This document shows, piece after piece, positions 44,931 through 57,788 of a stretch of 64,000 nt of DNA. Within the stretch, counting starts at the first letter, position 1; each line of letters starts with the position of its first letter. The DNA comes from Ziziphus jujuba (taxonomy: Eukaryota > Streptophyta > Magnoliopsida > Rosales > Rhamnaceae): NCBI RefSeq assembly GCF_031755915.1, contig NC_083382.1:32944501-33008500 (forward strand). Reading direction: 5' to 3'. The notes beneath the pieces are model-generated. The model was not told the DNA's origin. It did no database searches and saw only the letters and a program-made list of their open reading frames with translations. Made by a program: the position numbers and the translations under genes.

Positions 44931-47900
44931 GATTCAATATCGCATACGCATAGCATAATGAGGGAATAGCAATATTATTCTAAGGGCCGTAATTGTCGCC
45001 AAACGAGTGCGTGAAAGACTGCCGACATGGAGAAGAAAAGTCTATGATAAAGACACTTCAAAAAACAATATTAATCTGAGGGGACATGATGGCTTCACAT
45101 GATTAAGAATGAAACAAAGGCCAACAACCTTCCAAGATTGTTGCTTTCGTACATGTACTTTGGACTGCCTTCTCTTCCATTCTGGAAAGAACAAAGGGCA
45201 CTCATGTTCTATTAGACTGCGATGTTACTTTAATTACTGTCGTTGCCCACTGCTACTATATAATTAACTATGCCAACTATAAATTAAAGACAATTACAGA
45301 CTAAAATATGTAAATTAAGGATATTAATGTGTGTGTTTATGGAACTAGTGAACTGATAAATGGTCAAATCAAATTAATATATTTACTGAAATATATGGAT
45401 TTGAATGTAAAATTACATTAAATTATGACATTTTCAAAAATTCATTTATATGATTATTAAATCTTTATCTATCGACTGAAATATGAGCTGAGGATGGCAG
45501 GGGTGACCTTAAAATGGGCCATGGAAGTGCAAAAGTAAAATTTGGTCAAATGTCCCAAATGAAAAGTAAAAAGCGACTCAAATCACTATCACTTCCCATG
45601 TTTTCGTTTCTTAATAATGAATAATTTAAGATTATCTGTTGGCTTCTCAATTAACAACTTTTTTTTTTTAAGTTTATGAAAGAGGCAATATTTATTTGGA
45701 TCAAACTAATTTCTACTTTTGAATTTGAAATTTTTACTAGCTACTCCATGGCATCAAATCTTTGCCATTGTAGCAAGCTGAGATTTTTCTCAAAGTCATG
45801 CAGGAGCATTGCAGATTTAGAAAATAAACATTATTAATATTCCCAAGTTATCTTTAATTAATAATACGAATTCGAGGACAAGCAGAGCATTACATTCTAA
45901 TCAAATAATTGTAATGTTGATTTACAATTTGCTGTTAGTTAATTTTTTATGGTCATCTAGAAATGAATAAGTTGAAGTACTTAAAAATTTCACGGTTTCC
46001 CTAGTTTGCAGAGCAAATTAAAAATGCAGAATCACATAAAATTTGATGATTGTTTTCAATTGTTTATGTTGGTGATTAATTTTCGATGATCACATCCACA
46101 CTTTAGTTTTGTTATAATGATAAATTTTTCTTCCTGGTCTACTTCGGTCAAACATGACAAGGCAGAAAAAGTTAGTTAGAAAGTTATGTACCGGAAAATT
46201 AATTATTAAATGAGTTGGACAAACACGAGAGGACAGTTGGTAATATGGTATGTGCGGATGTTCCCATCAAAGCAAAGTGATGACAAAAAACAATAATACC
46301 AATATGTCAAATAACCTTGAACAAGTAGATGCACATGAAGAGTTTATACTAATTGAATCCCACGGATATCAATTCTTTTGTCTCTTAGCAAAATAGAAAA
46401 AGATAAAAGAAATCATTGTCTCATTGTTGCTTTTCGTTTGTTTGCGGATATCTCATGTCTCGTCTCTTAATGGATATACATATGATTGGACACGTTGGCC
46501 GCTTTATATATGAACCAATTTGTCAAAACACTTAACGGTACGGCGGGTCCTACGTACGGCTGCACGAAATAGAATCTATGAGCGAGGCCGACATTCTCCT
46601 TCTGGGAGCAATTTGTGGACTCCCAGACAAACGAGTATATATGATGTTACTCTATTCGCAATCAATGTAATTTCCTAATTAAGCCAAAGAAACTTTTAAA
46701 GGAGAATTATTGACTCTGACTTCAAAAATGAGCCCCAAAAAAAATGTTTATTTATATAAGTAATGGAATAATAAATGGTTAACTCATAACGAACTCTTTT
46801 ATTTACATAAATGTACCCATTTTAAAGAAAAAGCATTAGATTTGAGGGAAAAAAAATCCCCACTAAATTGTCATCTAAACAATAAAGGATTCAATATATA
46901 CATCTATATATATATATATATATACACACTGATAGAAACAAAGAAATTCATGTTTGATTCTCGGGTTTGATTGCATATGTAAATTAAATTAAGACCTTTC
47001 TATAATGATCCGTTCATGAGTATGAAAAAATTTCAATGATTAGACAGTGAATCCTCCTATCGGGCTTGAAATATGAGTTGAGGTATGATAATTAAGATGG
47101 GCACATGGACAAATTAACAAAAGTCAAAGTTGAGATCCAAAAAGGAAGCACATCTTTTTCAAAGGCTGAGCAAGCATGAGCATGACTGATTTGGAAAGAA
47201 AACATTTTTTTTTTAAACATTTTTCCCTTAAATTAACATCCTTTTTTGCTAAAAAATAGTAAACAATTATTAATCTTCCCAGTTTGCCATCAGTGCAGAG
47301 ATGGAGGTCAGAACCTTGCATTATTATTATAATTTTTTTATATATGGTCATTTAGTCATGAATATACAGTTAGTTGAAGGACTTCATTAAAAATGTGACG
47401 GTTTCTTTAGCTTAGATAGCAAGAATATTTGAATGATATATCTATGTGAGGTTCGTTAATGTGGTTGGTTTTATTTTTTGTTTTATTTTTTTTTAATTCT
47501 AAATGTTTGTAATTTGTTTATTTCAAGTATTAGTTAAAGTTTTTTAGACTATAAAAGCAAACTATAAAGTTAAGAAGGAAAAATAAAAACATAAACACCA
47601 AATTGAACATAATTTCAAATTGTTTTTTATTTTTAATATTTGTTTTTCTTTAAAAATTTGTAATTGTTTAAAATGTCCGACAAATTATAATCATGATCAA
47701 CTAACACATGAGATAAGAAAATTAGACACAATTTAAATAGAAAAAATAATAATAATAGTAATAATAATAATAATAATAAAACTAACCACATTATACCTAT
47801 ATACCACATTCACATTCCTCTTTTGAACTGAAATAGAACTTTCGTTAATTAAAAGTATATGTTATCACATTGAAGTATATATGGTGATTGAACTTTTGTT

Positions 47901-49028
47901 GTCTTATTTGCTACTCATGTTTGCAAAAGTAAAATGAAATTATTTGTTGCTGATCACTTTTATGTATAATATATCCTCTCGCGATTTGATGCATACAATT
48001 ATTTGTTTGATGCAGCCAGAGGATCTCTGCTTCTTTTTTCCTTGTTCATCTAGGTTGTTGAATTTGAGGGTTGGAAGAGAAAATGAAATTCTTTCCATGT
48101 GATTTTTAAAAGACAATGGATCCAACTGTCGGAGGCATAAAAGAACAATGATTAAAAGTATATAAAATGGTCCATAAATCTTCATCCATTAATCATGAAT
48201 TATTTTAAATGTTGGAAATGGATGCTGAGTACCCAATGAATTCCAATGAACCCATAAAAGTTCCTTTTGATTAAATCTTGGAAACCTTTAATCATATGCC
48301 TTTCATTTTTTAAAGTCTAAAAAGGTTCGCTGATTGGAAGGACATGCTAACATTTAAATACAGCTTACTAAAAGGCTAAGATATTTTTGTGTATGCATGA
48401 TAATCATTGTTGTTTTTTGTTAATTAATAAGCTAATTAAGATAAGTAGTTCTGAGTTAGAAAAGAGAAGTACTTCTAATCGCATCAAAAGATTCAATATG
48501 GTCTACTAAAAGGCAAAATTGTTCTATACATGCATCGAAGCATGTGAGCGATGGTGCACATGCATCCGAAGTTCTAAGGGTGCAAAAGAGAACAAAACAA
48601 GAAAGGCAGTTGAATTATTTCGGGCCCCAGCTCTATGTCTACTGCGCACTCCAAAACAAAAAGAAAATTGAAAAAATTTTGTGGTTGTTTTAATTAAAGA
48701 TTCTTTGATGAGCAGACGTGCGGTTTAGTCTTTGTACTGCGTGCAACTGCACATAATTATTTGTACGGACATTATCATGACCCACCTATGATTTAAAATT
48801 CTATATCCTATAAAGTGAAGTTGATCTAGTGCGAATTTTTCACACACACAAGGAGATTAAAAGAGGGAGGGAAAAAAAAAAAAAAAAAAAACATGTAACA
48901 AAAGTTAAAAATATTATTGCGGAGTCAAAAATCTTTGAGGTTCCTAGACAATGCATTAACTTTTATCATATTGCTGAAAGCAATTTGTTTAAAAATTAAA
49001 GAATTTAGATCAACCAGATTTAAGATCT

Positions 49029-49156
49029 TTGCCCTCGGTTCGGTTCCAATCTATTTCTTTTGCTTGGATACGAAGATATTGCAACCAGCTAGCTCATTTA
49101 ATTGCGCGATGGGGTACCACTAGTAACTATTTTCTTCCTATTTCCTCTTTGTTAAA
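49029..49156 (+). pseudogene. RNase H-like LINE remnant, S2 copy 2
   Basis: Same translation as at 21443-21570 (AWIRRYCNQLAHLIARWG). It lies in the nearly identical tract. Confidence 0.45.
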
Positions 49157-50516
49157 CTCGACAACTTTTGTAAACACTATGAAACAGGATTGTAGTTCCT
49201 TTATTACAACTTGATCATTTTGGCAACATGCTGTTGTATGATTGCCTTATTATTATTATTATTATTAATATAACACCCCCTTTCAAGTAAAAATAAAAAT
49301 AAATAAATAAATAAATAAAGAGCATTAATTAAACTAAAAAATCCTAAAAATAAAAATAATAAATAGAGATATTTGTATGATATGGATGATGTTGCATGAT
49401 ACGTGATGATGACGTAATTGGTTCTAACATAGGGATGCCAACGAGGCTGGTTGAGGATGGAGCGGCCATTTCCATGTCCTGTCCCACCCCCTAAAACTAC
49501 TCTTATATCTGCCCTATAACTCAGTTTTTTTCAATATGGTGAAACGGCAATTCCCCATTTCCCCATTATAAAAAAAAATAAGTAAAAATTAATAAAAATA
49601 TTTTTAACAAAAACTATAAGTGTTTTTAAAACTATGTTATACATTCATAGAATTTATTCACAATTATTAACATAATTATATTTAAGTATAAAAAATAAAA
49701 AATATATTTTATTAATAATATATATGTATAAATGGGCTGGTATGGGGCAGAGAATATAATCCTTGTCTCCGCCCTAAACCCAATCCGAATATGAGGTTTT
49801 GTCCCGTCTCTAACTCGTTAAAGGTAGATTTCCACGGAGATCGAGGAATACAAGGTAAATTGTCATCTCTATTCTAACAAGAATTGGATGATGCAGCATG
49901 ACACCATTAGCTCTTACCTAAACACTTCTCTTTTTCATTTCACAATCTTTTGAAATTATTCGGCAATTGCGGATTGTGTTGGGTTTAGTTCAATTGCTTT
50001 ATAGGTTGGATCCAAATTTTCCATAAATTTTGGGTTTTTTAACCTAATATGTCAAAGATTTGAGCATCTAAATAAAAGATACACTCAAAAAGAAAATGTC
50101 GATATCAATAAAGATGTAGAGGATCCAATTTTATAAAAATATCGATGAAAATATCGATAACACAAGAATTTCAATATCATTATAGAAACATTTTATATTT
50201 TATTAAAAATTTAACAATTTTCATTCAAACCATTTAAAAATGTTAAATCTATTAATAATGCATCATTTATAATGATCAAACTTTCTAAAATAGCAAGCAA
50301 ATAATAAATCTATAATATATAAGATGAATATATTATTGCCATATCAATTATTAGTATAATTGAAAGAATTAAAAAAAAAAAAATTTAACTATCATGTTTA
50401 CTATTCAGAACAATTATTTTAAAAATTTCAGATACAAGAAGTTGAAAAGTTTATTAAATGACAAATTATTAAATTTGCTCGTTAATTTATTTTTGTAAGA
50501 TTCATTATTTATATAA

Positions 50517-50555
<39 letters not shown>

Positions 50556-51066
50556 CATGTTCTTGTTACCATTAATATTTTTAATTTAAAGCGTTTAAAT
50601 TATTTTTAATAAAGAGAAATTATTATCACTGCTTAAATTATTTATAACATTAGTTGACCATTTATAGCTAAAATTGACAAACACATCTATAAAGATAAAG
50701 TGATTATTACTTAAGTAAATAACTTTTTTTGCATTATTATTTTTTTCAAAATTTATTATTAATTTTTCATGGTATCCATGTTTATGCAATTATATTTATT
50801 TAAGAACGCTTTATTTTTTATCCAAAAAAAAAAAAAATTTATTTCTAGACACTAACCATTCATTTAGTATAGGTGGGTCCAGCAGGCTATACATTTAAAA
50901 TGAGATGAATCCAAAACGGGCGTAACTCAACGGCCCAAATATCAAATCCATCCCATTAAGGTTTCTTATCATCTTCTTCACCTTGGCCTATATCCATGAC
51001 ATCAGGAAAAGATTTTCTTTCCCGCCACGTTCCACTTTGGAGATGGCAATTTTCCAATAACCTTCG

Positions 51067-51645
51067 TAAGGCCTAATTACACAAACTTGGGGCCCCTTGC
51101 TCCGGGAATAACAATTATATTAGGGAGAATATCATCATAAGTCTTGAAATTATTTTGTTAGTGGCACTTAGTTTCCTAACTTAGTTTCTTAATTTTCTTT
51201 TTAATTATTTCCTGAACGTGCTGATTTGTGCTGATTTGTTACATTGTTAGACACAAATAGAAGTGTTCAACTACTGGAACTATCCACTTTATCTGTTACA
51301 TTGTTATTTACTAATTAATTTTTCAACAAAAATTACACTACCATGAAAGATCAAAATAAAATTTTGATATAGTTGTAAATACTACAAATAGAATAATAAT
51401 AAAAAACTATTAAATATATTCTTTAATAAAACAAATATTTTTTATTAATAAATAATTAAAAAATATATTTAAAATATTTTTTAATAAAAATTATAAAAAT
51501 AAAATTGAAAAAGTGTTTTATCTTTTGAAATATTTCGAAAGAGATAAAAAATTTAAAATATACAAAAATTATTTATTAATAATTTTATTTTTAAAATCAA
51601 ATGTCATTTAGTAAAGTTTCATTTTATTTCCTTCATTTATTTATT

Positions 51646-51686
<41 letters not shown>

Positions 51687-51840
51687 GTGGGAATAATTTA
51701 TAAAGTAAAAAAAAAAAAAGTATTAAAATGAAAAGGTTTTTAAGTAATTTGACATAGAAATGCAGTATGAGTAGAAATTTTTTGTTTTGTAAAAAGATGC
51801 ACTCTGTTTTTTATTTTTTTATTAAGTTTTTTTATTAAGT
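51067..51840. repeat. Direct repeat R1, S2 copy 2
   Basis: Counterpart of 23480-24222, with a small extra block near 51178-51200 and longer AT and A runs. Confidence 0.7.
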
Positions 51841-51869
51841 TCTTGTTGTTTGGTTTTTCGAGCTCTTAA

Positions 51870-52220
51870 AGATAAAATTGAAATTTGTATTTGGAGAGCT
51901 TGTGTTCGTGCTTTGCCTTGTGCCACTTTGTTGCATAAAAGAGTGTTTTTGAATCTGGTATTTGTACTATATGTAATGGGTGGGATGAAACTATTCTTCA
52001 TGCTTTGTTGAAGTGTAAGAATACTAAGAGTATGTGGGCAAAAGTGGATTTTGCTGTGGAGTTAAGGAGAACACAATTCTTGTCTTTTGCTAATTTTTGG
52101 TTGTCTTGTTTACAATCTTATACCAATTGGCAAAAGGAGCTTTTTCTTTATATTTGTTGGACTGTTTGGGATCCTGACAATGTGATTATACATAGCTATA
52201 GGGCAAGAGAGGACGATATA
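51870..52220 (+). pseudogene. LINE zf-RVT remnant, S2 copy 2
   Basis: Same frameshifted zinc-binding domain as copy 1, with scattered substitutions (for example G to S in the HGYRARE block). The frameshift is shared, so it predates the duplication. Confidence 0.75.
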
Positions 52221-52244
52221 TTGTTGGTAAGTGGGCAGATTCAC

Positions 52245-52381
52245 CGTTTCAACTCTCCCACCGAGTCGTCCCCGCAAACTCGGACTATGTATTCCTTCCT
52301 GCTCCATTTCACTGTGAGTGTGACCGTGTGAGTTTCCTCCTCCGAGAAAGACGATGTCGTAGCCGACCCTGCTGCAGCCAT
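52245..52381 (-). CDS. First exon of a ubiquitin-like-domain protein, S2 copy 2
   Basis: Start ATG at 52381, ending in AAACG before a GTGAAT donor. It reads KWSRKEYIVRVCGDDSVGEL. Val at the position where copy 1 has Phe fits the family pattern better, so copy 2 looks closer to the ancestral exon. No second exon is recognisable downstream, where LINE debris begins. Retention of an open exon in both copies may simply reflect their youth. Confidence 0.55.
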
Positions 52382-53107
52382 CGCACAAACCTCTAAAACC
52401 GAAAAGCCTCCCTTGGGCTAACTTGGATCTAAAGCTTGATAATTCTCAACCCAATAATCCTCTAGCCCATACTTTGTTTCCCGCTTGGGCTATTATAAGT
52501 TGGGCTATACATTTGATGATGCATTCATATTGCCCATCTTAAAGTTTTTAGGTAAAACTATAAATCTATTGGGGAATTTGGTCCAATACCCCTATTGGAA
52601 GACTCTTAAGGAAATTTACCCACTCGGTTCTCAATCTTTTTCTTTTGCCCTCTCATTTTTCAATATTCCTAAAGTATTCTTTTCAAATGTCAAAAGAAAA
52701 ATAGAAGGAAAATGGTCTACTTTACCCTTGAACCAGAGTGAACTATGAAGAAAAGGGGAAGACAAAACAACTCTAAGATCTGTTCTCTCTCTCTCTCTCT
52801 CTCTGGGTGCGCTTCCGTCTCTCTCTCTCTCAATCATTGGTAACTTTATCTTGTTGAAATTTTTGGGTTTTAGTTCAAGGGTTAGGTTTATTCGAGATTA
52901 TTTGTTGGGTTTGTTCACATTCTTCATTTTTTATTTATCACAAACTTTGATCCTTCTCCTAGTAATCCTTCTCTATTTTTAATTCTTCTTTTGGTAATCA
53001 TTTCTCTATTTCTCTTTTCAAACCCACCTATTGTTTGTTTGTATGCATATGTCAAATTCAGATTTGAAGTTCTTACTGGGTTTCTCTTTTTTTTTTAATT
53101 TTTTTTT

Positions 53108-53251
53108 TTAGTGAAATCCTTTGGTGAGTACATAGAAAGAGGAATTAAGGCAAATAACCTTGAAGAATTGCATAAAATAATTTATGCTATCGTCTATGCT
53201 GATCTCACAGTGAATAAATCTGATAAGGAACCACCCCAGGACACTATAAAC
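53108..53251 (+). pseudogene. Unrecognised exon-like stretch, S2 copy 2 (5' part)
   Basis: Counterpart of 25499-25640, reading ERGIKANNLEELHKIIYAIV then YADLTVNKSDKEPPQD. A hAT-like MITE is inserted directly after it. The remainder (HFFDQEFKTHHLLVEHFLKA) resumes at about 53805. Confidence 0.35.
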
Positions 53252-53259
53252 GTTTATGG

Positions 53260-53782
53260 TAGGGGTGGGCTCGGTTCGGTTCGGTTCGGTTTTGTGATCT
53301 TTTTTAAACCGAACCGACCGGTTCGGTTTGGGTTGGGTACAAAACTGAACCGAACCGACCGTTACATTCAACCCAAACCGAACCGAACCGAATGAATATT
53401 TTTCGGTTTGGGTTGGGTTCACGGGTTGGGCTGGGTTGGGCTTTCTGATGGGCTTCGGCCCAAATTTTTTTATTTTTGGTTTAGGCCGGTTTGGGCCTTA
53501 TGATGAACTTCACTTTCAGCCCAATTTTTTGTATTTTTGGTTTGGGCCAGTTTGGACCTCATGCATATTTCATGACTAAACCTTCACCTTTGGATTATTA
53601 TGGGTCGGTTCGGTTTGGGTTGGGTAAATTTTCTACCCACCCGTAACCCGAACCGAAAACCACGGGTTCAATACATATGTAACCGAACCGACCCGTTTAA
53701 CAGTTAAAAACCAACCCAAACCGACCCAAATAGTTCGGTTCGGGCGGGTTGGTCGGTTTGGGTCGGGTTTTGCCCAGCCCTA
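53260..53782. mobile_element. hAT-like MITE inserted only in S2 copy 2
   Basis: 523 bp. Terminal inverted repeats are TAGGGGTGGGC and the complement of GCCCAGCCCTA (one mismatch), with 8-bp target duplications GTTTATGG (53252-53259 and 53783-53790). Copy 1 carries the empty site with one GTTTATGG (25639-25646 region). The interior is rich in CGGTTCGG and CCGAACCG palindromes and encodes nothing. An 8-bp duplication fits the hAT superfamily. Confidence 0.9.
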
Positions 53783-53972
53783 GTTTATGGTACACCTCCT
53801 TGCACTTTTTTGATCAAGAATTCAAAACCCACCACTTATTGGTGGAACATTTTCTTAAGGCTTTACAATTTTTGTTTCAATCTTTTATTACTATTTCATT
53901 TTTTGATTGCAGACCCATTTTATGTCAGTCCCCCCCCCCCCCTCCTTTTTTTTTTTTTTTTGTGAGCAAAGA

Positions 53973-54150
53973 CTAAAAGAACCATAACAATGGTAGTGAA
54001 TAGAGAAATGATAAAAATAAACAACAAGCATCCCATTTACTATTTCATTCTTGCTAAAGCATATATGTGTTCTTAAAGTTTAAATTTTTGTGAGGTTGAT
54101 AATTATTGAATGTTATCTTGTCTTGTGTTTGAATGTCTTAACATTATATA
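53973..54150. other. Segment of about 175 bp present only in S2 copy 2
   Basis: Between GAGCAAAGA and TGTCTAGCAG, copy 2 has about 175 bp that copy 1 lacks (copy 1 reads GAGCAAAGAATGTTGTCTAG near 25815). No terminal repeats seen, so a deletion in copy 1 is as likely as an insertion. Confidence 0.7.
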
Positions 54151-54154
54151 ATGC

Positions 54155-54412
54155 TGTCTAGCAGAGAAGATGTTTAGTTTAAATCCTAAGCAAATACCTG
54201 CATATTTAATTTTGCCTAACATATATGTTGGAAGTGGAGTGAGAAGATGGAAGTGAGGAAGAGACTGAGAGACTTAGAAGTGAAATAGGGTCCTGGGCAC
54301 AGTTGGATCGAGCTTAACGATAGAGTTCATGGATTTTCTGTTGGAGATAAAACTCATCCTCATTGTACCATGATAGATGCAATTTTGGATTCCCATGGAG
54401 ATCCCCCCCGGT
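54155..54412 (+). pseudogene. PPR E/E+ fragment, S2 copy 2
   Basis: Same frameshift and in-frame TAG as in copy 1, so the lesions predate the duplication. Single-base differences include an ATATTT to ATGTTT change near its start. Confidence 0.78.
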
Positions 54413-54500
54413 CTTATTCCATGCCTTATGATGAAAGGGGAGTCGGCGTGGTGTAAAGTGAAGATTGAGGGAAGTAGAGCAAAATTCCCTTCTGGGGTAT

Positions 54501-54698
54501 TTCGTAGCTACGGTTTCACTGGCTCTAGTATTCACTGGCTTTCAAGGAATGGAATATTATCAAGCACCCTTCAATATTTCGAATAGTATTTATGGTTTTA
54601 CCTTTTTCGTAGCAACTGGTTTTCATGGTTTTCATGTGATTAGAGGTACCCTTTTCTTGATCGTATGTGGTATTTGCCAATATCTTGATCAATTGTGA
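54501..54698 (+). pseudogene. cox3: Nuclear copy of mitochondrial cox3 fragment, S2 copy 2
   Basis: Counterpart of 26174-26371 with a few substitutions (for example [11 protein letters not shown] here, [11 protein letters not shown] in copy 1). The insertion predates the duplication. Confidence 0.9.
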
Positions 54699-57218
54699 AC
54701 TAGTGAGTCAAAATTACTTGTGTCTGTTAAGCTACCATGTAGCTGCATAGTCAAAGTTTTCTAGATCGATCTTTGTTCTCTTTTTGCGAAAAGAATAATA
54801 TATAGATATGTGCAGGATGTAAACCTCACCAGATGCATATGGGACATGAGAGACTCTTGTATGGTCCAACTTTCACGCTCCACATCCTTACATATCTTTT
54901 AAATATTAATATATAGATGTATGTAGGAGTAAATGTGTTTACGTTACAATTGTTACTTGTTCAATGCATCTTGCTTTCCGTAAAGAGCTTCATCTCTCAG
55001 CTAAAATATACTATTATATCTGGCTAGGACAAGCTATGATTTTTTTTTTCCCTCTCAAACCTTGGCAAAACAAAACATGTACATATTACCTTGTTTTTAT
55101 TCTATACATGTGAGTTGGTTCAACTATACATTTTCTTACATTAGATTACCATATCATATGCGTATATATCTATACACACACTTGAAGTAACTAGGCATAT
55201 ATGTATATATTAACTCTATTGTCCAATTTGATTAAGTTTCTATGCCAATAATGGATACTCATTCTAATATTATCTTATCATAATATCTTTGACCATGTTT
55301 TAATCATAATCTCATTAACCATGTTTTATTAGCTGTGTATCTATCTTTGATGTGCTTGGAAATTTACTGTTATTTAGATGCTAGTAGAATATATACGACA
55401 AGTAGAGAACTTTTTACTAAAATTACTACTTAAAAGGCTTACCTTCAAATGCCTTACAGTCAAATCCTAGATATTCTTATTTTTATCTATCATGTTTATT
55501 TATATATATATATATATATATGTATGTATAGATAGGAGACAATATGTGTTTCTTGATCAAAGAAATGGAATTGTCTCCTTTGAAATTCAAATTCTTATTG
55601 AACATGGGCATGGAAGGCCAATGGAGAATGCCATGCATGTTTTTTTGTTACTGGTGATGTTCAACATCAATATTAGATTTGTTACATGTGTTGATGGTGT
55701 GATGAATGATTATGGGGGTCTAATCCCCCTCATTTTATTCTTCTTTCTTTGGTATAGAAACAATGAGGTCCAACTTACTTTTTTGTGCCAATATCTGTGA
55801 ACTTGCAATTAATACAATATCTTTAATAAATGCATTTTGTGTATAACTTAACATGTAGATAACGAGCATGTTAGAGAGAATTTGGTTATATATGCTAAAT
55901 GTTGAGTTATGCTGATAATATGCAATTGTGATTATATATACTATGTATATTATAACTATTCTATTTTGTTCTAATTTGAGATTAAACTACCTTTAGTTTC
56001 TCTTTGTAGCTAGGTTTGATCATATAACGTTAGGAAAAAAAAAAAAAGTTAGTTACTTGGTTACATGAATGACTTTCTTTGTTTGTATTTCCTTTTATAA
56101 ACAAAGAATATGACGATAGTTGCTCTCTTTCTTTATTTGACAGGTTCAACCTAAAGAAGCTCACATATGAAGAAAGGAAGAACCAGTTAATTGAAGGATT
56201 GACTAAATTTGACCAATGGCATAAATTTTCAAAGGTACATAGCCTAAATTTTTCTCCCTAATTTTGTCTTTATTTTTTATGAAGTATGGAAGAATATGAA
56301 TTTTTTATGCTAAGGAATGTGGATTTTGTATGCTGGAAGAATTATATGTTATGTGTTTTTTTGTATGCTAGAAGTATGGAGATTGAAGATTGAATTGTGG
56401 AGAATAGAAATTGAAGTTTTGGAAGAATTGTATGTTTTGTTTGGTTTCTTAATTGTATATTCTATTTGACTTGAAGTTTTATTTTGTTTATTCGCGTTAC
56501 AAGGTCATATGAATGGTGATATTGACATATTCTCCATCAACTAGCTAAAGCAAAATTCTAAGTGAATTAGCTCATAATGTATATCAAGTGTGCAATATCT
56601 TTCTCCCCAAAATTCTTATTTATGTAGACTCACACATAATGTGCATCATAGTTTTGTTCACATATTGTTTAATATATTATGTAAGTTGTTTCATATATTC
56701 AAAGTCTAGATACACTACTATATCTTGGTTGTTTAATTTTTTTTTTTAAAAAAAAAATTAAAGCATTTTATCCTCCTAATGCAGCTTTCTTATGTTAACT
56801 ATGACTTGGAGGAAATGGATTTTATTATGTCCATGAGAGAAAATAACTTGATGACCTTTTGCTTTATTCTTTTATATGACCTTCTCTAAATTATTACCAT
56901 GTAGTTTTGTATGTTATCCGTGTTTGATTTGTTTACCTAAAGAGCTTTTCTTTTATGTTGTCTAACCTTTTTGGATAAACTTTTCTTTGGGAACATGGAT
57001 ACAACCTTTTTCTTTGGGTACATGTTTACAACCTTTCTTTATCATAGTGTTGGGAATAAGGAGTGTACTTGATTAGGTTGGTAAAATTTCTGTCTAAAAT
57101 TCTTTGCACACTTTTCAATTTATTAGAGTTGATTTTCTCTAGATTGCATTATTCATTTCATAAGCACCCTTATTTGGTAGTCACTGAAGCATATTATTCA
57201 TTTAAATTTGACAGATAA
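54699..57218. other. Mostly non-coding stretch of S2 copy 2
   Basis: Counterpart of 26372-28892. The open frame 55492-55800 (YVFLDQRNGIVSFEIQI region) is longer here than in copy 1 but has no known domain. (AT)n run at about 55501-55521. Confidence 0.4.
56144..56234 (+). other. Candidate 91-bp exon, open in copy 2
   Basis: Acceptor TATTTGACAG, then FNLKKLTYEERKNQLIEGLT and KFDQWHKFSK, then an AAAG-GTACAT donor. Charged, gene-like composition; the family is not recognised. Copy 1 has a stop in this exon. Confidence 0.4.
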
Positions 57219-57545
57219 TGCACATGCCGTATAGAGAAACCTGGCTTTCCTTGTGTCCATGCAATTGCAACATATAAGCATCAATATATTTCTCCATATA
57301 TTCTTTGCTCGGCGCATTACTCAGTTGACTTACTCCGTGACGCATATTCAGAAACCATATATCTACTTAGAAATAAATGTCAGTGGCATGCTCCAGATGA
57401 TGTTATAAACCAGCTTGTACTTCCACCTAAGATTGGCAAACAGTCAGGAAGACCAAGAAAGAAGAAGATTCAATCTCAAGGAGAGGAGTATCATCAATAT
57501 AGATGTGGGGGGTGCAAACAGATTGGTCACAGCAGCAGATCATGA
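57219..57545 (+). pseudogene. MULE transposase C-terminal exon, S2 copy 2 (truncated by stop)
   Basis: SWIM finger as in copy 1. The zinc knuckle ends at HSSRS followed by TGA (57543-57545), where copy 1 has TGC. The last metal-binding Cys and the C-terminal tail are therefore lost here. Confidence 0.82.
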
Positions 57546-57788
57546 TCAGCCACCATACCTTTTAATAGCACTACCAACCAACAGCACCATTCAACTGAAG
57601 GACCATAAATCGCTCTATGCTATATTAAGACAATGGGGACATGTTATGTGGTATGCGTGTGTTATGCAATGTAGTAAGAAATGCAATTAGTAGCTTAACC
57701 GCATAACATGTGTTTTGGCATAATAGACGTTGGTTTTATGTGTTGTTTTGTTGGAAAAGTCTTCTGTCATATTGTGTTGATAAAATAT

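Larger units (their letters stand above)
43141..46568. other. Segment X, present only in unit 2
   Basis: Holds the B3 gene and its flanks. In unit 1 the same interval (between S1 and S2) is occupied by the Copia array. Apart from the B3 gene, 43141-44459 contains repeats and 44941-46568 shows no gene. Confidence 0.8.
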
